NCBI GenBank assembly: GCA_946811185.2
Contig: OX328112.1
Location: 26,549,742-26,613,741, forward strand
Direction: 5' to 3'
Length of the DNA: 64,000 nucleotides
DNA from: Hippopus hippopus
Taxonomy: Eukaryota; Mollusca; Bivalvia; Cardiida; Cardiidae
Shown: positions 1 to 8,405 of the stretch, in pieces
How positions within the stretch are numbered: position 1 is the stretch's first letter
Layout: every line of letters starts with the position of its first letter
Notes under the pieces: generated by a model
Seen by the model: the letters and a program-made list of their open reading frames with translations, nothing else
Databases searched by the model: none
Told to the model about the DNA's origin: nothing
Translations under genes and position numbers: made by a program

Positions 1-33
1 TTAAATAAACTTTTTTAGTATTATATAAAAAAA

Positions 34-1335
34 ATGCCTGTTAACAAATTTGGAAGAATGAAAGATGATGCTGAAACAAGTGGTGATGGTGTGTCACTCG
101 CTTACATAAATAATAATTTTTTACGTAAAGATGGAACAACCATCGTTACTGGTTCTATAGACATGAATGGTAATACATTAACAAGGGTTAGTAATCCAGT
201 AAATTCTCAAGATGTGGCAACTAAGGATTATGTTGACACCAACTCAGGGTTGTTGGATGAAAACGGAGGATACCACGTTAAAAATGGTTATTTAAACATG
301 GGTTTTAATTCAATAAAAAACGTTAAGGACCCAACAGAATCGCATGAAGCTGCTACTAAAAATTATGTGGATAGGAGTGGTAAAGCAATAGTAGAGGAAC
401 CGGATGGTACCTTTTCCGCTGTTGCAAATATAAATATGAAAGGATATAGTTTAACAAATCTTATAAATCCAGTATATCCACAAGATGCTGCTACTATGGC
501 TTATGTAGATGGTTTGAGACGAGCTTTTGTTTACTTAAATGGAGTGTATCTAGCAGTTGAAGACGTTTCTATGGGTGGGCGGAGAATTAGCGATGTTGGA
601 AGCCCTTTAGAAAACCAACAAGTTGCAAATAAGTTTTATGTAGATACCGTTGTTGAGGCGGCTACCGCGGGTGTAAAAGCTATGACAAAAAAACAAGATG
701 GGTCTTTTTTAATGGATGGTGAAATAGATATGAATGATAACCAAATTATTGGATTACCAAATCCTGCTTCCCCTTACTCCGCTGTTAATAAACATTATGT
801 TGATAATGGTGGGGCTATTATAAAAAATTGGGATGGAACTTTTATGGTAGCGACTAACATAAATCTTCGGGGTTTTTCTTTAAAAAACGCGGCAACCCCA
901 GTAGAAGAGGGAGATTTAGCAACAAAATCCTATGTGGATAAAGTCTCCCGCCCTATTATAACTGTGTGGGCTGAGGAAAATGGACCACTAGTAGATGGTA
1001 GATATGAGTTTTCATTTGGTAATGGTGCTTCAGGTGCTAAGCATAGGATGGGTGGTTATTGTATGAGTGTGTCAGGTAGAATTATAAGAGGTAGTTTAAC
1101 GGTTGTTAAAGATAACCCTAATGTACCAGAAGAGGTAAAAGTTAATATTATGGTAAACGGAGTAGAGCAGGTTGATTATTCTATTATTAAAAAGAAAGAT
1201 GAGACTTGTAGTTGTGTAGTTTTTCCTAAACCACTCGAAATTAAACAATGTGACATCATAAACTTTATTTCGAAATCAAACAACCCTACTGCACATCACT
1301 CTTACATATCTATTTTGATAGAGTTAGACTTATAA
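34..1335 (+). CDS. Fibre-like protein with six ATKxYVD repeats
   Basis: A 433-residue protein with about six degenerate repeats, each an IxMxGxxIxxLxxP strand segment followed by an ATKxYVD-type motif (for example VATKDYVD, AATKNYVD, LATKSYVD). A C-terminal domain of about 120 residues follows, containing YEFSFGNGASGA, MGGYCM and a Cys pair (TCSCVVF). The repeat style is that of trimeric tail-fibre and spike shafts in phages and large viruses; the C-terminal domain would then be the head that contacts a receptor. It is homologous to the element-2 protein at 36277-37461, which has five repeats, while the head is strongly conserved. The start sits behind TTATATAAAAAAA, the same start-proximal TATA box used in element 2. 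The function is inferred from repeat architecture only. Confidence 0.75.
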   Translation: MPVNKFGRMKDDAETSGDGVSLAYINNNFLRKDGTTIVTGSIDMNGNTLTRVSNPVNSQDVATKDYVDTNSGLLDENGGYHVKNGYLNMGFNSIKNVKDPTESHEAATKNYVDRSGKAIVEEPDGTFSAVANINMKGYSLTNLINPVYPQDAATMAYVDGLRRAFVYLNGVYLAVEDVSMGGRRISDVGSPLENQQVANKFYVDTVVEAATAGVKAMTKKQDGSFLMDGEIDMNDNQIIGLPNPASPYSAVNKHYVDNGGAIIKNWDGTFMVATNINLRGFSLKNAATPVEEGDLATKSYVDKVSRPIITVWAEENGPLVDGRYEFSFGNGASGAKHRMGGYCMSVSGRIIRGSLTVVKDNPNVPEEVKVNIMVNGVEQVDYSIIKKKDETCSCVVFPKPLEIKQCDIINFISKSNNPTAHHSYISILIELDL

Positions 1336-1409
1336 TTACACTAAATAAATATAACTCCTTTCTCAATGAGAAGTTATATTTATAAAAAAAAATTTTTATA
1401 AAAAAAAAT

Positions 1410-2195
1410 TTATAAAATTCTTTTAACATAAGATTCTGTTCTACACAAAATACATTTATTAGTTGTAAATCTATTACATGATTCACATATAGGTATATGA
1501 CCACAATTACAATATAGTACGTTAGGTTTAACTTTATAACATATAACACAAGATTCTGAATAAAAAGTTTTTGAGCTATTACTTAATTGGTTATTGTTTT
1601 CTATCTCATTTTCTTCATCTAAATCTTCATTATCTTCTTCAAAAGAATAAGCTTCAATATCCCACCTATAATCACGAGAAAATCGTATCATAGGAGAAAG
1701 AACTGCCCCATCATAAATTATATCACGGGGGTCATACATTATATCATTATTAGATAAATCATTTATTTTTTCTTCATAAGTTGTTAAATATGTTAAATAT
1801 GTTGTATTACATGGTTCTATCTTTAACCAATAATAACCTCTTCTAGGTGAAAATATTATACTATGAGCACGAGAAAAGAGACCTATCCACATAGTTGAAT
1901 TATATATACCATATTCATATATTTCTTTACTAAAATGATAATAAATTACTGCCTTCGCATTAATTAAATTTTGTAAATAATTATAAGAACAAATATTTGG
2001 AAAAAATATTTTCCTTTTTGATTCATTATGAAAAGCTGTTTCTATTTGTTTATTCCTTATATGATTTTCTAACTTCTGTAATTCTTCAGATGTAAATCTA
2101 TTTAGCACTTCTATTTCATTAACTACCTCTTTAGGTTGCATTATATCAACTACATCATAAAAAACTTCATTTGTATGTAAGTTATTATTATCCAT
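1410..2195 (-). CDS. C-terminal RING-finger protein, unknown N-terminal domain
   Basis: A 261-residue acidic protein. The last ~45 residues form a RING-type zinc finger (CVICYKVKP, CNCGHIPICESC, CILCR), the C3HC4-like layout of IAP/MDM2-style ubiquitin ligases. I do not recognise the N-terminal ~190 residues. A low-complexity D/E/N stretch lies just before the RING. It is transcribed toward the fibre gene and ends about 75 bp from it. A ubiquitin E3 ligase role is inferred from the RING alone. In element 2 the single RING gene has a different N-terminal domain, whose relative here (2599-3144) has lost its RING, so RING and N-terminal modules have been shuffled. Confidence 0.7.
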   Translation of the reverse strand: MDNNNLHTNEVFYDVVDIMQPKEVVNEIEVLNRFTSEELQKLENHIRNKQIETAFHNESKRKIFFPNICSYNYLQNLINAKAVIYYHFSKEIYEYGIYNSTMWIGLFSRAHSIIFSPRRGYYWLKIEPCNTTYLTYLTTYEEKINDLSNNDIMYDPRDIIYDGAVLSPMIRFSRDYRWDIEAYSFEEDNEDLDEENEIENNNQLSNSSKTFYSESCVICYKVKPNVLYCNCGHIPICESCNRFTTNKCILCRTESYVKRIL

Positions 2196-2598
2196 ACTTA
2201 TTTCTTTTTTATAGTTTAACAGTAAAAATTCAAAAAAAAATTTATAAAAAAAAATTTTATTAAAAAAAATTTTATAAAAAAAATTTTTTATAAAAAGAAA
2301 TAAATTAAGAAATTATTAAATTCTATTAAAAAAGGTATTGAGGTGTTATTAATAAAGTTTATCATTCATCTGTGCTATTATTAGTTAAGGATTTCATTAA
2401 TTTTTCTATTTTTTTATTTAGCCAACTCATTTTATTAAATTTTAGATAATTAACATTTCCTATATTGCTTTAGTGTGATATAGGAAATATATCTAAGTAG
2501 ATAAAATTTTTTTGATTTTATTCTTACATAATTTTAAAAAATATTATAAGATGAGTGTTAAATAAATTAAATTATAAAATTATAAGTTAGAAGAAACT
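2196..2598. other. AT-rich intergenic region with palindrome and mini-ORF
   Basis: Alternating A-tracts and T-tracts run from about 2225 to 2300. A perfect 11-bp stem (ATTTCCTATAT at 2455-2465 paired with 2478-2488) has a 12-nt loop. On the minus strand a 22-codon ORF at 2362-2430 (MSWLNKKIEKLMKS...) starts directly behind AATAAA; it may correspond to the tiny basic ORFs of element 2 at 35933-36240. The palindrome is conserved in the equivalent place of element 2 (35853-35886). Confidence 0.5.
2455..2488. repeat. 11-bp-stem palindrome upstream of the RING-family gene
   Basis: The arms ATTTCCTATAT and ATATAGGAAAT pair perfectly. It lies between a leftward mini-ORF starting at 2430 and the rightward gene starting at 2599. 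Element 2 keeps the core ATTTCCTAT/ATAGGAAAT in the same intergenic position. This suggests a functional operator, bidirectional promoter or structured RNA; which one cannot be told from sequence. Confidence 0.6.
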
Positions 2599-3144
2599 AT
2601 GGAAAATAAACATTATATAAGAACTAATTATTTTTCATCTAAAAAATTATATCAAATAAAAAATTTTAAGTTGTTAGAATCGCAAAGACATGACCAATTT
2701 GTTATATTAAAGAAATTAATACCATTCAGTTATTATTTACATAGTAAACAAAAGTTGGTTGAATCTGATTTCACCACAACTATTTTTATGGTTTGGCCAG
2801 ACCCATATCTTTTTAATAGAAGCCCTTATCGCCATCAAGGTAGCCCTATTTTTACTGTTATCAACATTCCATTTTGTAGAAGTGATAATTTTATTGGTGA
2901 TTATAAAAATGCTTTGTTGGAAATAATAGATGATAAAGATAGAGAACCGGTTCCAACTAATTATAAATTATATCCTCTCATAACATTTAAAAATGATATT
3001 CACCCTTTTTATGATGATATTAAAAAACTTGATTACCCACGACACAGTTGCGGTTTTATAGATTTTTATGGTGAATATTGGTATGGATTGGTAAATCTTA
3101 CAACAATGGGTAGCGTTAATTTAGGTTATAAAAAGAGTATATAA
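2599..3144 (+). CDS. Homologue of element-2 RING protein lacking the RING
   Basis: A 181-residue protein matching the middle of the element-2 protein at 34993-35838 over shared blocks such as YYLHSKQKLVESDFTTTIF, MVWPD, IPFCRS and FIGDYKNALLEI. The element-2 protein continues past the NLGY/TLGY segment into a C-terminal RING, but this one stops ten residues later, so the RING is absent. No RING codons were seen immediately downstream. It may be truncated or a genuine RING-less paralogue whose partner is the separate RING gene at 1410-2195. The upstream DNA contains TATAAAATTATAAG. The function of the N-terminal domain is unknown. Confidence 0.65.
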   Translation: MENKHYIRTNYFSSKKLYQIKNFKLLESQRHDQFVILKKLIPFSYYLHSKQKLVESDFTTTIFMVWPDPYLFNRSPYRHQGSPIFTVINIPFCRSDNFIGDYKNALLEIIDDKDREPVPTNYKLYPLITFKNDIHPFYDDIKKLDYPRHSCGFIDFYGEYWYGLVNLTTMGSVNLGYKKSI

Positions 3145-3501
3145 TTGAATTTCCCTTGTCAACCCCATATCTAAGTATGTTATGCATAAACATATAATAT
3201 ATATATCAAGTGACTAATATATATTGTATGTCAATTATTAAATTAAAGTGGGGCAATATGTCGGTTAAGTGGTATGTTGGTATATTGGTTAATTAGTATG
3301 TTGGTATGTTAGTATATGAGTATGTTGGTATGTTGGTTAAGTGATTAGCTGGTTAGTCAGTCACCCAGTCAATCAGTCAATCAGTCACATCAAAAAATTA
3401 AGAAATCAAAAAATAAAAAAAAGCTGGCTTATTTACTCTTTTTGGCTTATTTTACAGAAATTTAGTGAAAATAAGCCCGGGTGGGTAATTTACATACTAC
3501 T
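3145..3501. repeat. Terminal non-coding region and inferred right TIR of element 3
   Basis: This stretch holds degenerate GTATGTTGGT and AGTCAATC short repeats (3240-3390). Then a segment with AAAAAAAAGCTGG and GGCTTATTTTA near 3420-3455 resembles the element-2 TIR (50880-50925). It ends TACATACTACT at 3501. No gene is seen. Confidence 0.55.
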
Positions 3502-5164
3502 ACCAGCATTTTCTCCTTTTCCAACAATTTTTTCAAAGGGCCTCTTTCCCAGGGTCGGTAAAACTCGGGATCGTTTGATAAAGGATTAATAACTATAAGT
3601 AGCGGTGTGAAATCCCATTGAAGCAAGCAAGTAAATCATTTTTGTAGCGAAAAAGCAAATTATTTTGAGGACAGTCTAAATCTTGCACGGTAAAGGGTTG
3701 AAACCTAAAATATTTCTTTTACAGCCATGACTAAACAAGCGTACGGTGTAGATTCATCTTGATCTGTGCCGCCCTAAAAAGCCCGGTGTTACCCTGAAAG
3801 GGTGAAACTAACGTAAAAGTAAGAAAAAGAACCAATCCAATTTAAAATTTAGCTTATGATAAAATTTTGGACTTGTACAAATAGAAATCATTTTCAGACA
3901 ACAAATTAAATGTGGTTCGAATGGGAGAAGTTGTCTGAGTAAAAGTAGAAAACAATGTGGGAAATGGAGAAAATGCTGGTTACCGGCATTTTCTCTTTCT
4001 GAAGGTCGTTAAAACTCGATATTGTGTGGCAAAGGATTAAAAATAGATAGATATTAAGTATTTACAAGGAAGAAGGTAGCAAACATAACTGATAAGATAA
4101 GAGTGCACAACTTTGCACAATAATGCAGGTGCGCTCCTGAGTTGATAAAATTGTATTCTTTTAGCGCAATATATACTCAATAAAACTTCTAAACGGCCAC
4201 CTTTAAGCTGGATTTCCCCGTAGAACTTTTCTGGCTTCCGCTGTCTAGAAAAGAGACAGTTCATTTCGTTTGAGTTTTCTGAGAATAACTGACCAGTGTA
4301 ACAGCATTACTTTTTCATTTATAAGGAACTTATTTAACATTCATTTACTGAATATTGAAAATTGAAAAGTCACTTTTTTGAAAACTTCGTGCTCCTTCTC
4401 TCGGCTTATATTTTTGTCCAGAAAATAATTTTCATATTTTTTCATAATTGCTGACAAAATTTCAGGAATTTAGACTTCTCTTTTTAACCTGTTTTGGCTG
4501 ATAGACACCACGCATGCGCAAACCGTGCGTTTTACCTTTAACACTGGAAAAATCGAGAATCTTTTCATTACAATACCTTGGCTAATATCCAGATATATGT
4601 TATAATTTGTTTGTATTTACCTGATTATTTCTTGACCGAATTTACAGAAAAAAACAAAAGTGGCCGGTTAGATGTTTTGCTGAATGTATACACTGCTCAA
4701 AAGAATTAGAGGTACACACAAATACCGAAATTCAAATCTTTCATTTTGCTAAACACTCAGTCTTTGTGCTCTGAAAACCATCAACTTACATTCTTATCAG
4801 ACAAAATAGCTCAATACTTTTCTTGTTTGCTTGATTTTGAATGCTGATAAGCTATAATAAGAAGAAAATCAAGAAGTTTGTTTTCCTAATTCTTTTGTTA
4901 AACATCTCATTTTTCCACTCTTTTGTTGATAATTTTGTCAAATCACATGAAAGAAAGAAAAAAAAAAAAACGAAAGTTAAAAAAATGACAACTCCGGCTC
5001 TGTTAAAAGCCTGTGTGGCATATCTAAAAAGACGACTTTTTGCCTGTTCTGAGATTTTATATTGTTAGGACTAAATGAACTTACGAGCAGAAAAGCATTG
5101 TCTTGCACTGAAAGAATTATATTGCGATCAAAATCGAGGACATGTGCTCCTTTAATTTTTTTGA

Positions 5165-5435
5165 GCAGTATATATGGGCCATGCTCTGTGAAAAGGGGGC
5201 TTAATGCATCTGCGAAAAGTATCGACCCAGGTCAGCCTGCGCAATCCGCGCAGGCTGACCTGGGCCGAAACTTTTCGATATAGGTCAATTTTCTTCATGT
5301 CAAAGGACCAGTCTACCTCATGATTAAGTCGATTGTTTAAAACTATGGATCCATCATTATGTGATGGTTAGCCTGACATCATGTATCACGGAGATGCATT
5401 AAGCCCTCTTTTGCCAGAGCACGGCTTATACATGA
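5165..5435. repeat. Foldback MITE, family A
   Basis: It starts GGGCCATGCTCTGTGAAAAG and ends with the complementary AGAGCACGGCTTATA. Between these lies a near-perfect hairpin (GACCCAGGTCAGCCTGCGCA with its complement, about 5224-5266). This family recurs at least a dozen times in the window, always with the CAGGTCAGCCTGCGCA palindrome and the GGATCCAT/CATCACGGAGATGCATTAAGC arm. No protein is encoded. Confidence 0.8.
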
Positions 5436-5734
5436 ACTCTGTTTCGACCGCTGAAAATACAATCCACTGTAACTTAGAAAGATTCGTATCTCATAGGCTT
5501 GTCTGAAGAAGCGGTCGGTATATATATAAGATCGTAAGATCAGCCTGCACTTTTTGTGCAGAAAAAAAAACCTCGACTCAAGGCCACAGGAACTCTTTCA
5601 AATAAATGTGCGATGCTCCGGGAAAAGGTGGTTTACTGCGTCCTCGTACTGCGTTATACTAAGCAAGTCATTACATATTAACATTAGGAATCCATTTTCT
5701 TTAACCCTTTACTACACTATCCCGAATTTTAACG

Positions 5735-5835
5735 ACCGTGAAGAAAGACGGCTTTTGAAAACATTGTGGAAAAAGGAGAAAATGCTGGTAACCAGCATTT
5801 TCTCCTTTTTCCACAATGTTTTCTACCCAATCAGT
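5735..5835. repeat. Hairpin MITE, family C
   Basis: A near-perfect palindrome around GAAAATGCTGGTAACCAGCATTTTC. The outer arms AAAACATTGTGGAAAAAGGA and its complement extend it to ~75 bp. Other copies are at 24410-24492, 27600-27690, 54300-54405, 56150-56225, 61375-61450 and 62540-62620. Confidence 0.85.
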
Positions 5836-6087
5836 GACAGAAATCATCATTTTAGCTATATTTATTTTGTCGTCAGCACATACATGTACTTTCACTTTGG
5901 TTGAGTTAAAAAATTTGTCCATTGGTAAGAGTTCAAATCTGGCCATATCACACAGTAGAGTGGTTCCTGACACGCAGAAAATATATTCATAGCATAAAGC
6001 GAAATGGTTCTTATACATTCAGAAAAAATACTAATGGCAAAAAGTTTCAAATCATGTCGGCTTGCGCGGACTACTTTTTGTATTATA

Positions 6088-6093
6088 CCCCCT
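6088..6093. repeat. Target-site duplication CCCCCT, left of element 1
   Basis: The six bases CCCCCT lie directly outside the left TIR and are repeated exactly at 23621-23626. A 6-bp duplication is the length made by Polinton integrases. Confidence 0.9.
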
Positions 6094-7154
6094 AGTAGTA
6101 ATTATGGCACTATGCAGGTCAAATTGCCTGCGGCACTATAGGGGCCAGGCCTTTGTCTTTGACAGTTCAGACTATTGTTAGAGGCCTTTGTCTGTTGGAG
6201 GTCAGACTGTCTGTGGCAATATGACGTAATCTTGCATACCTTTTGTCTGGCTTTCGTTGCCTCCCACCTGCCGAGGCTAGATGACAATTCCAAGCGTGTT
6301 TTGGCGCGTTTTGACCGATCAGGCCGGCGCCCGATTGTATAGAACCGAAAATTCAGCCAAAGCATTCGCCATTGAAAATGCATGAGAACTTTCTCTCAAA
6401 GAGGTTGCTCTACTAAAAATGCTTTTGTCTGTGAACGCTTTTACCCCCCTTACCATTCAAAGTCTAGGTTTTGTATTGACTTTAATGAATAAAATCGTAT
6501 GGTGTTTAACGCCGTTTTCAACATTTTTGTTGCACTTAAGTCGCTGCGGCCAGTGCACCTATACATGCTTTCCAGCAGTATCTTTTACCAGGGCATCATT
6601 TTCTTTCCAAGTCACTGACTGCTGTCTCACATAACCATTATTACGGTCAGCTGTGGTAGAGAAATAAATGGTTTCACAATTTTCAGTCCTCGACCTAGCC
6701 AGGGATCGAAGCCACGACCCATCTCAAGTCCTGCACGCTAGCTATTTAAGAGCTCAGCTTTTAGGTCCTCGCTTCTACATGGAAAAGTTTGCGAAAAACT
6801 TACTACGATCCCCAAATAGCGGTGGCATAATATAAAATTCCCTGTTGGTTTGATCATTAGCTTTCTTAGAAATTCTGATTTTTTTTTTTATAATTCATGA
6901 GACCTTTCGATACTCTCCTGACAGAGTCGCATATCAAAATGATTTAATGTTTGAGAAATGTCGACACTCTTCCACGTGATGTCTGGCGCGATTGTATAAT
7001 ATCGTCTGCAAAAATTCAGACAAAGCATTCGCCTCTCATTAAAAATGCATGAGAAAATGTCGATATTCTTACAAAATAGGTCGCTTTCCGCTGATTAAAA
7101 TGCGTGATGTCTGGCGCGATTGTATAATATCGTCTGCAAAAATTCAGACAAAGC
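6094..7154 (+). repeat. Left TIR of element 1 (~1,061 bp)
   Basis: It is colinear and nearly identical, in reverse complement, with 22560-23620: positions 8, 325 and 540 bp from each end correspond without an indel. It contains a SINE (6479-6754, minus) and part of the 128-bp subterminal repeat. Long open frames inside it (for example 6102-6383) are mirrored in the right TIR and show no recognisable protein. Confidence 0.92.
6479..6754 (-). mobile_element. tRNA-headed SINE inside left TIR
   Basis: Reverse complement of the copy at 22960-23235. The core (TGGAAAGAAAATGATGCCCTGG, then GTTGAAAACGGCGTTAAAC) matches the independent SINE at 32219-32533. The edges are approximate. Confidence 0.8.
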
Positions 7155-7275
7155 GAATAATCAATTGGTCAGATGGAAAAAACAAACTGACCAATCAGAA
7201 GAGACTTTGTGACTATATTAGAAAGCTGAATTTCGTGTTTGGAGTCATAAGAGTTTTGACACTCGAATCAGCAAC

Positions 7276-7761
7276 ATGGTTAGATGTAAATTTAGTCTCG
7301 GTAACGAACGCTACGTACAGGTCAGTGAATGGAGGGGTGAACTGAGAGTCGATATCAGGGAATGGCAGGAAGACATACCTACTAAGAAAGGCATTAGTCT
7401 TACGCTTATGAGATGGAAGAATTTGGTAGATGCCTCTGAGTTTGTTGATCAAGCATTACACGGTAAAAAAGCATACAGCGCTCACCTAGGAGGAAACGTT
7501 TATTGCAGTATCGGTGAAAACAGCGTTTGTGTAGATATAAGACAGTATTGGAAACCAGACAATGAAGTGGTACCGACCAAAAAGGGTATCTGCTTAAGAC
7601 CCGCTGAATATAACTCTCTTAAAAAACACGTGTCAGAGATTGGTAGGAATCTACCCGAGTTGGACGCTGTCATTCCCTGTTACCTTCAAAGTGATCATAT
7701 GAACCAGTTAGGGGCGTTGCGGTGTTCTGAATGTAACCCTAACGATAACGGAAACTGGTAA
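7276..7761 (+). CDS. Tandem PC4-like (transcription coactivator p15) protein
   Basis: A 161-residue protein with two copies of a PC4-type single-stranded-DNA-binding fold. Repeat 1 (about residues 3-60) shows RYVQVSEWRGELRVDIREW and PTKKGISLTLMRWKNL; repeat 2 (about 68-130) shows CVDIRQYW and PTKKGICLRPAEYNSL. The KKGISL and IREY/W patterns are characteristic of the PC4/Sub1 family, which binds melted promoter DNA and TFIIA/TBP complexes and normally acts as a dimer. A tandem copy could mimic that dimer in one chain. It is the first rightward gene inside the left TIR and starts at AGCAACATGG. A short tail with a Cys pair (CSEC) follows. Role inferred: transcription or replication of the element. 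Confidence 0.8.
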   Translation: MVRCKFSLGNERYVQVSEWRGELRVDIREWQEDIPTKKGISLTLMRWKNLVDASEFVDQALHGKKAYSAHLGGNVYCSIGENSVCVDIRQYWKPDNEVVPTKKGICLRPAEYNSLKKHVSEIGRNLPELDAVIPCYLQSDHMNQLGALRCSECNPNDNGNW

Positions 7762-7803
7762 ATAGGCGCGATTGACAGAATTAACATCACATTAATAAGC
7801 ACC

Positions 7804-8193
7804 ATGTTCAAAGATTCTACAAAAGTGACTGCATATTCGAAGCCAGCCTTGATGTTATGTGAAGATAGACTACAAACGTATGAGCACTGGTCGAAGCAAA
7901 TAAAGCCTGAGAAATGGTCATTAGCAAAAGCGGGCTTCTTTTACACCGGTACTGCGGATAAAGTGACGTGTTTTGCCTGTGGTGTCAACATAATGTCATG
8001 GGAGGAAAAGGACGATCCTTGGGAAGAGCACGAGAAATGGTCTCCGTCCTGTATATATTTGAAAATGACGGGATACACGAGTCAAATCACTTCAAGGTGT
8101 GATACACAACGAAACGCGTCTGTTACCAATGGAAGATTGTCCCGTGACGGTTCTACATATAACTGGAGTGCTTTGAATTCAGCCTTTTTCTAA
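7804..8193 (+). CDS. BIR-domain (IAP-like) protein
   Basis: A 129-residue protein with one BIR zinc-binding domain at about residues 21-86. The ligands are C56, C59, H76 and C83 with the exact CX2C-X16-HX6C spacing, plus the signature AGFFYTGTADKVTCFACG and WEEKDDPWEEH. BIR domains of inhibitor-of-apoptosis proteins bind caspases or IAP-binding-motif peptides. There is no C-terminal RING or CARD; the last ~40 residues are Ser/Thr-rich. Bivalve genomes have large IAP families, so capture from the host is likely. Inferred role: blocking death of the cell that carries or produces the element. It lies between the PC4-like gene and the integrase on the same strand. Confidence 0.88.
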   Translation: MFKDSTKVTAYSKPALMLCEDRLQTYEHWSKQIKPEKWSLAKAGFFYTGTADKVTCFACGVNIMSWEEKDDPWEEHEKWSPSCIYLKMTGYTSQITSRCDTQRNASVTNGRLSRDGSTYNWSALNSAFF

Positions 8194-8206
8194 AACCGAT
8201 GTGAAC

Positions 8207-8371
8207 ATGTTCGGACTCATTCTTATATTTGTGACAACAATGAATGACTTCGAATTGTGGTTGAAATACAGACAATTGCGAAGAGACGCCGCGGAGGGTG
8301 TTGAAAGGCTCGTTGGCTTGTATATAGAAAACGAAAGAAACCTCTCTATTTACTATTTCTATTTGATGTAG
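8207..8371 (+). CDS. Small hypothetical protein (54 aa)
   Basis: Fifty-four codons starting MFGLILIFVTTMNDF. The first ~10 residues are hydrophobic; an amphipathic, charged helix (LWLKYRQLRRDAAEGVERL) and an aromatic tail (YYFYLM) follow. It fits exactly between the BIR gene (14 bp downstream) and the integrase. I do not recognise it. A second in-frame Met (codon 12) would remove the hydrophobic start. It could be chance, but the position and helical pattern make it worth keeping. Confidence 0.35.
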   Translation: MFGLILIFVTTMNDFELWLKYRQLRRDAAEGVERLVGLYIENERNLSIYYFYLM

Positions 8372-8405
8372 TAAGAATGTATGGATGTCTATGTAATAAA
8401 TAAAC

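Larger units (their letters stand above)
1..3501 (+). mobile_element. Partial Maverick/Polinton (element 3), right end only
   Basis: The AT-rich block carries a fibre gene, a RING gene and a relative of the element-2 RING-protein gene. It mirrors the left end of element 2 (34720-37461) in reverse order. The inferred outer end is 3501: read inward on the minus strand it begins AGTAGTATGTAAATTACC, resembling the AGTAGATAGATAAATGGG end of element 2. Beyond it the sequence continues ACCAGCATTTTCTCC, the middle of a host MITE hairpin, so a 6-bp duplication ACCAGC is predicted outside the window. The left TIR, polymerase, capsid and integrase are not visible. The right boundary is inferred, not proven by a paired target duplication. 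Confidence 0.75.
3502..6087. other. Host intergenic DNA between elements 3 and 1
   Basis: AT-rich DNA with no convincing coding exon. It carries fragments of three MITE families: ACCAGCATTTTCTCC hairpin arms at 3502-3560, 3950-4035 and 5735-5835; a 2-arm foldback at 5165-5435; and a TGACTAAACAAGCG-type fragment near 3728. Element 1 is inserted into the remains of another foldback copy (6035-6093 plus 23621-23655). Confidence 0.6.

Noticed and set aside
6102..6383. 93-codon ORF, repeated at 23331-23612
   Set aside because: It lies wholly within the TIR, so its duplication is automatic. There is no recognisable protein pattern.
6419..6634. 71-codon ORF, repeated at 23080-23295
   Set aside because: It runs through the SINE copy in each TIR.
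7049..7345. 98-codon ORF at the TIR inner edge
   Set aside because: It overlaps the TIR repeat and the PC4-like gene in another frame; no family resemblance.
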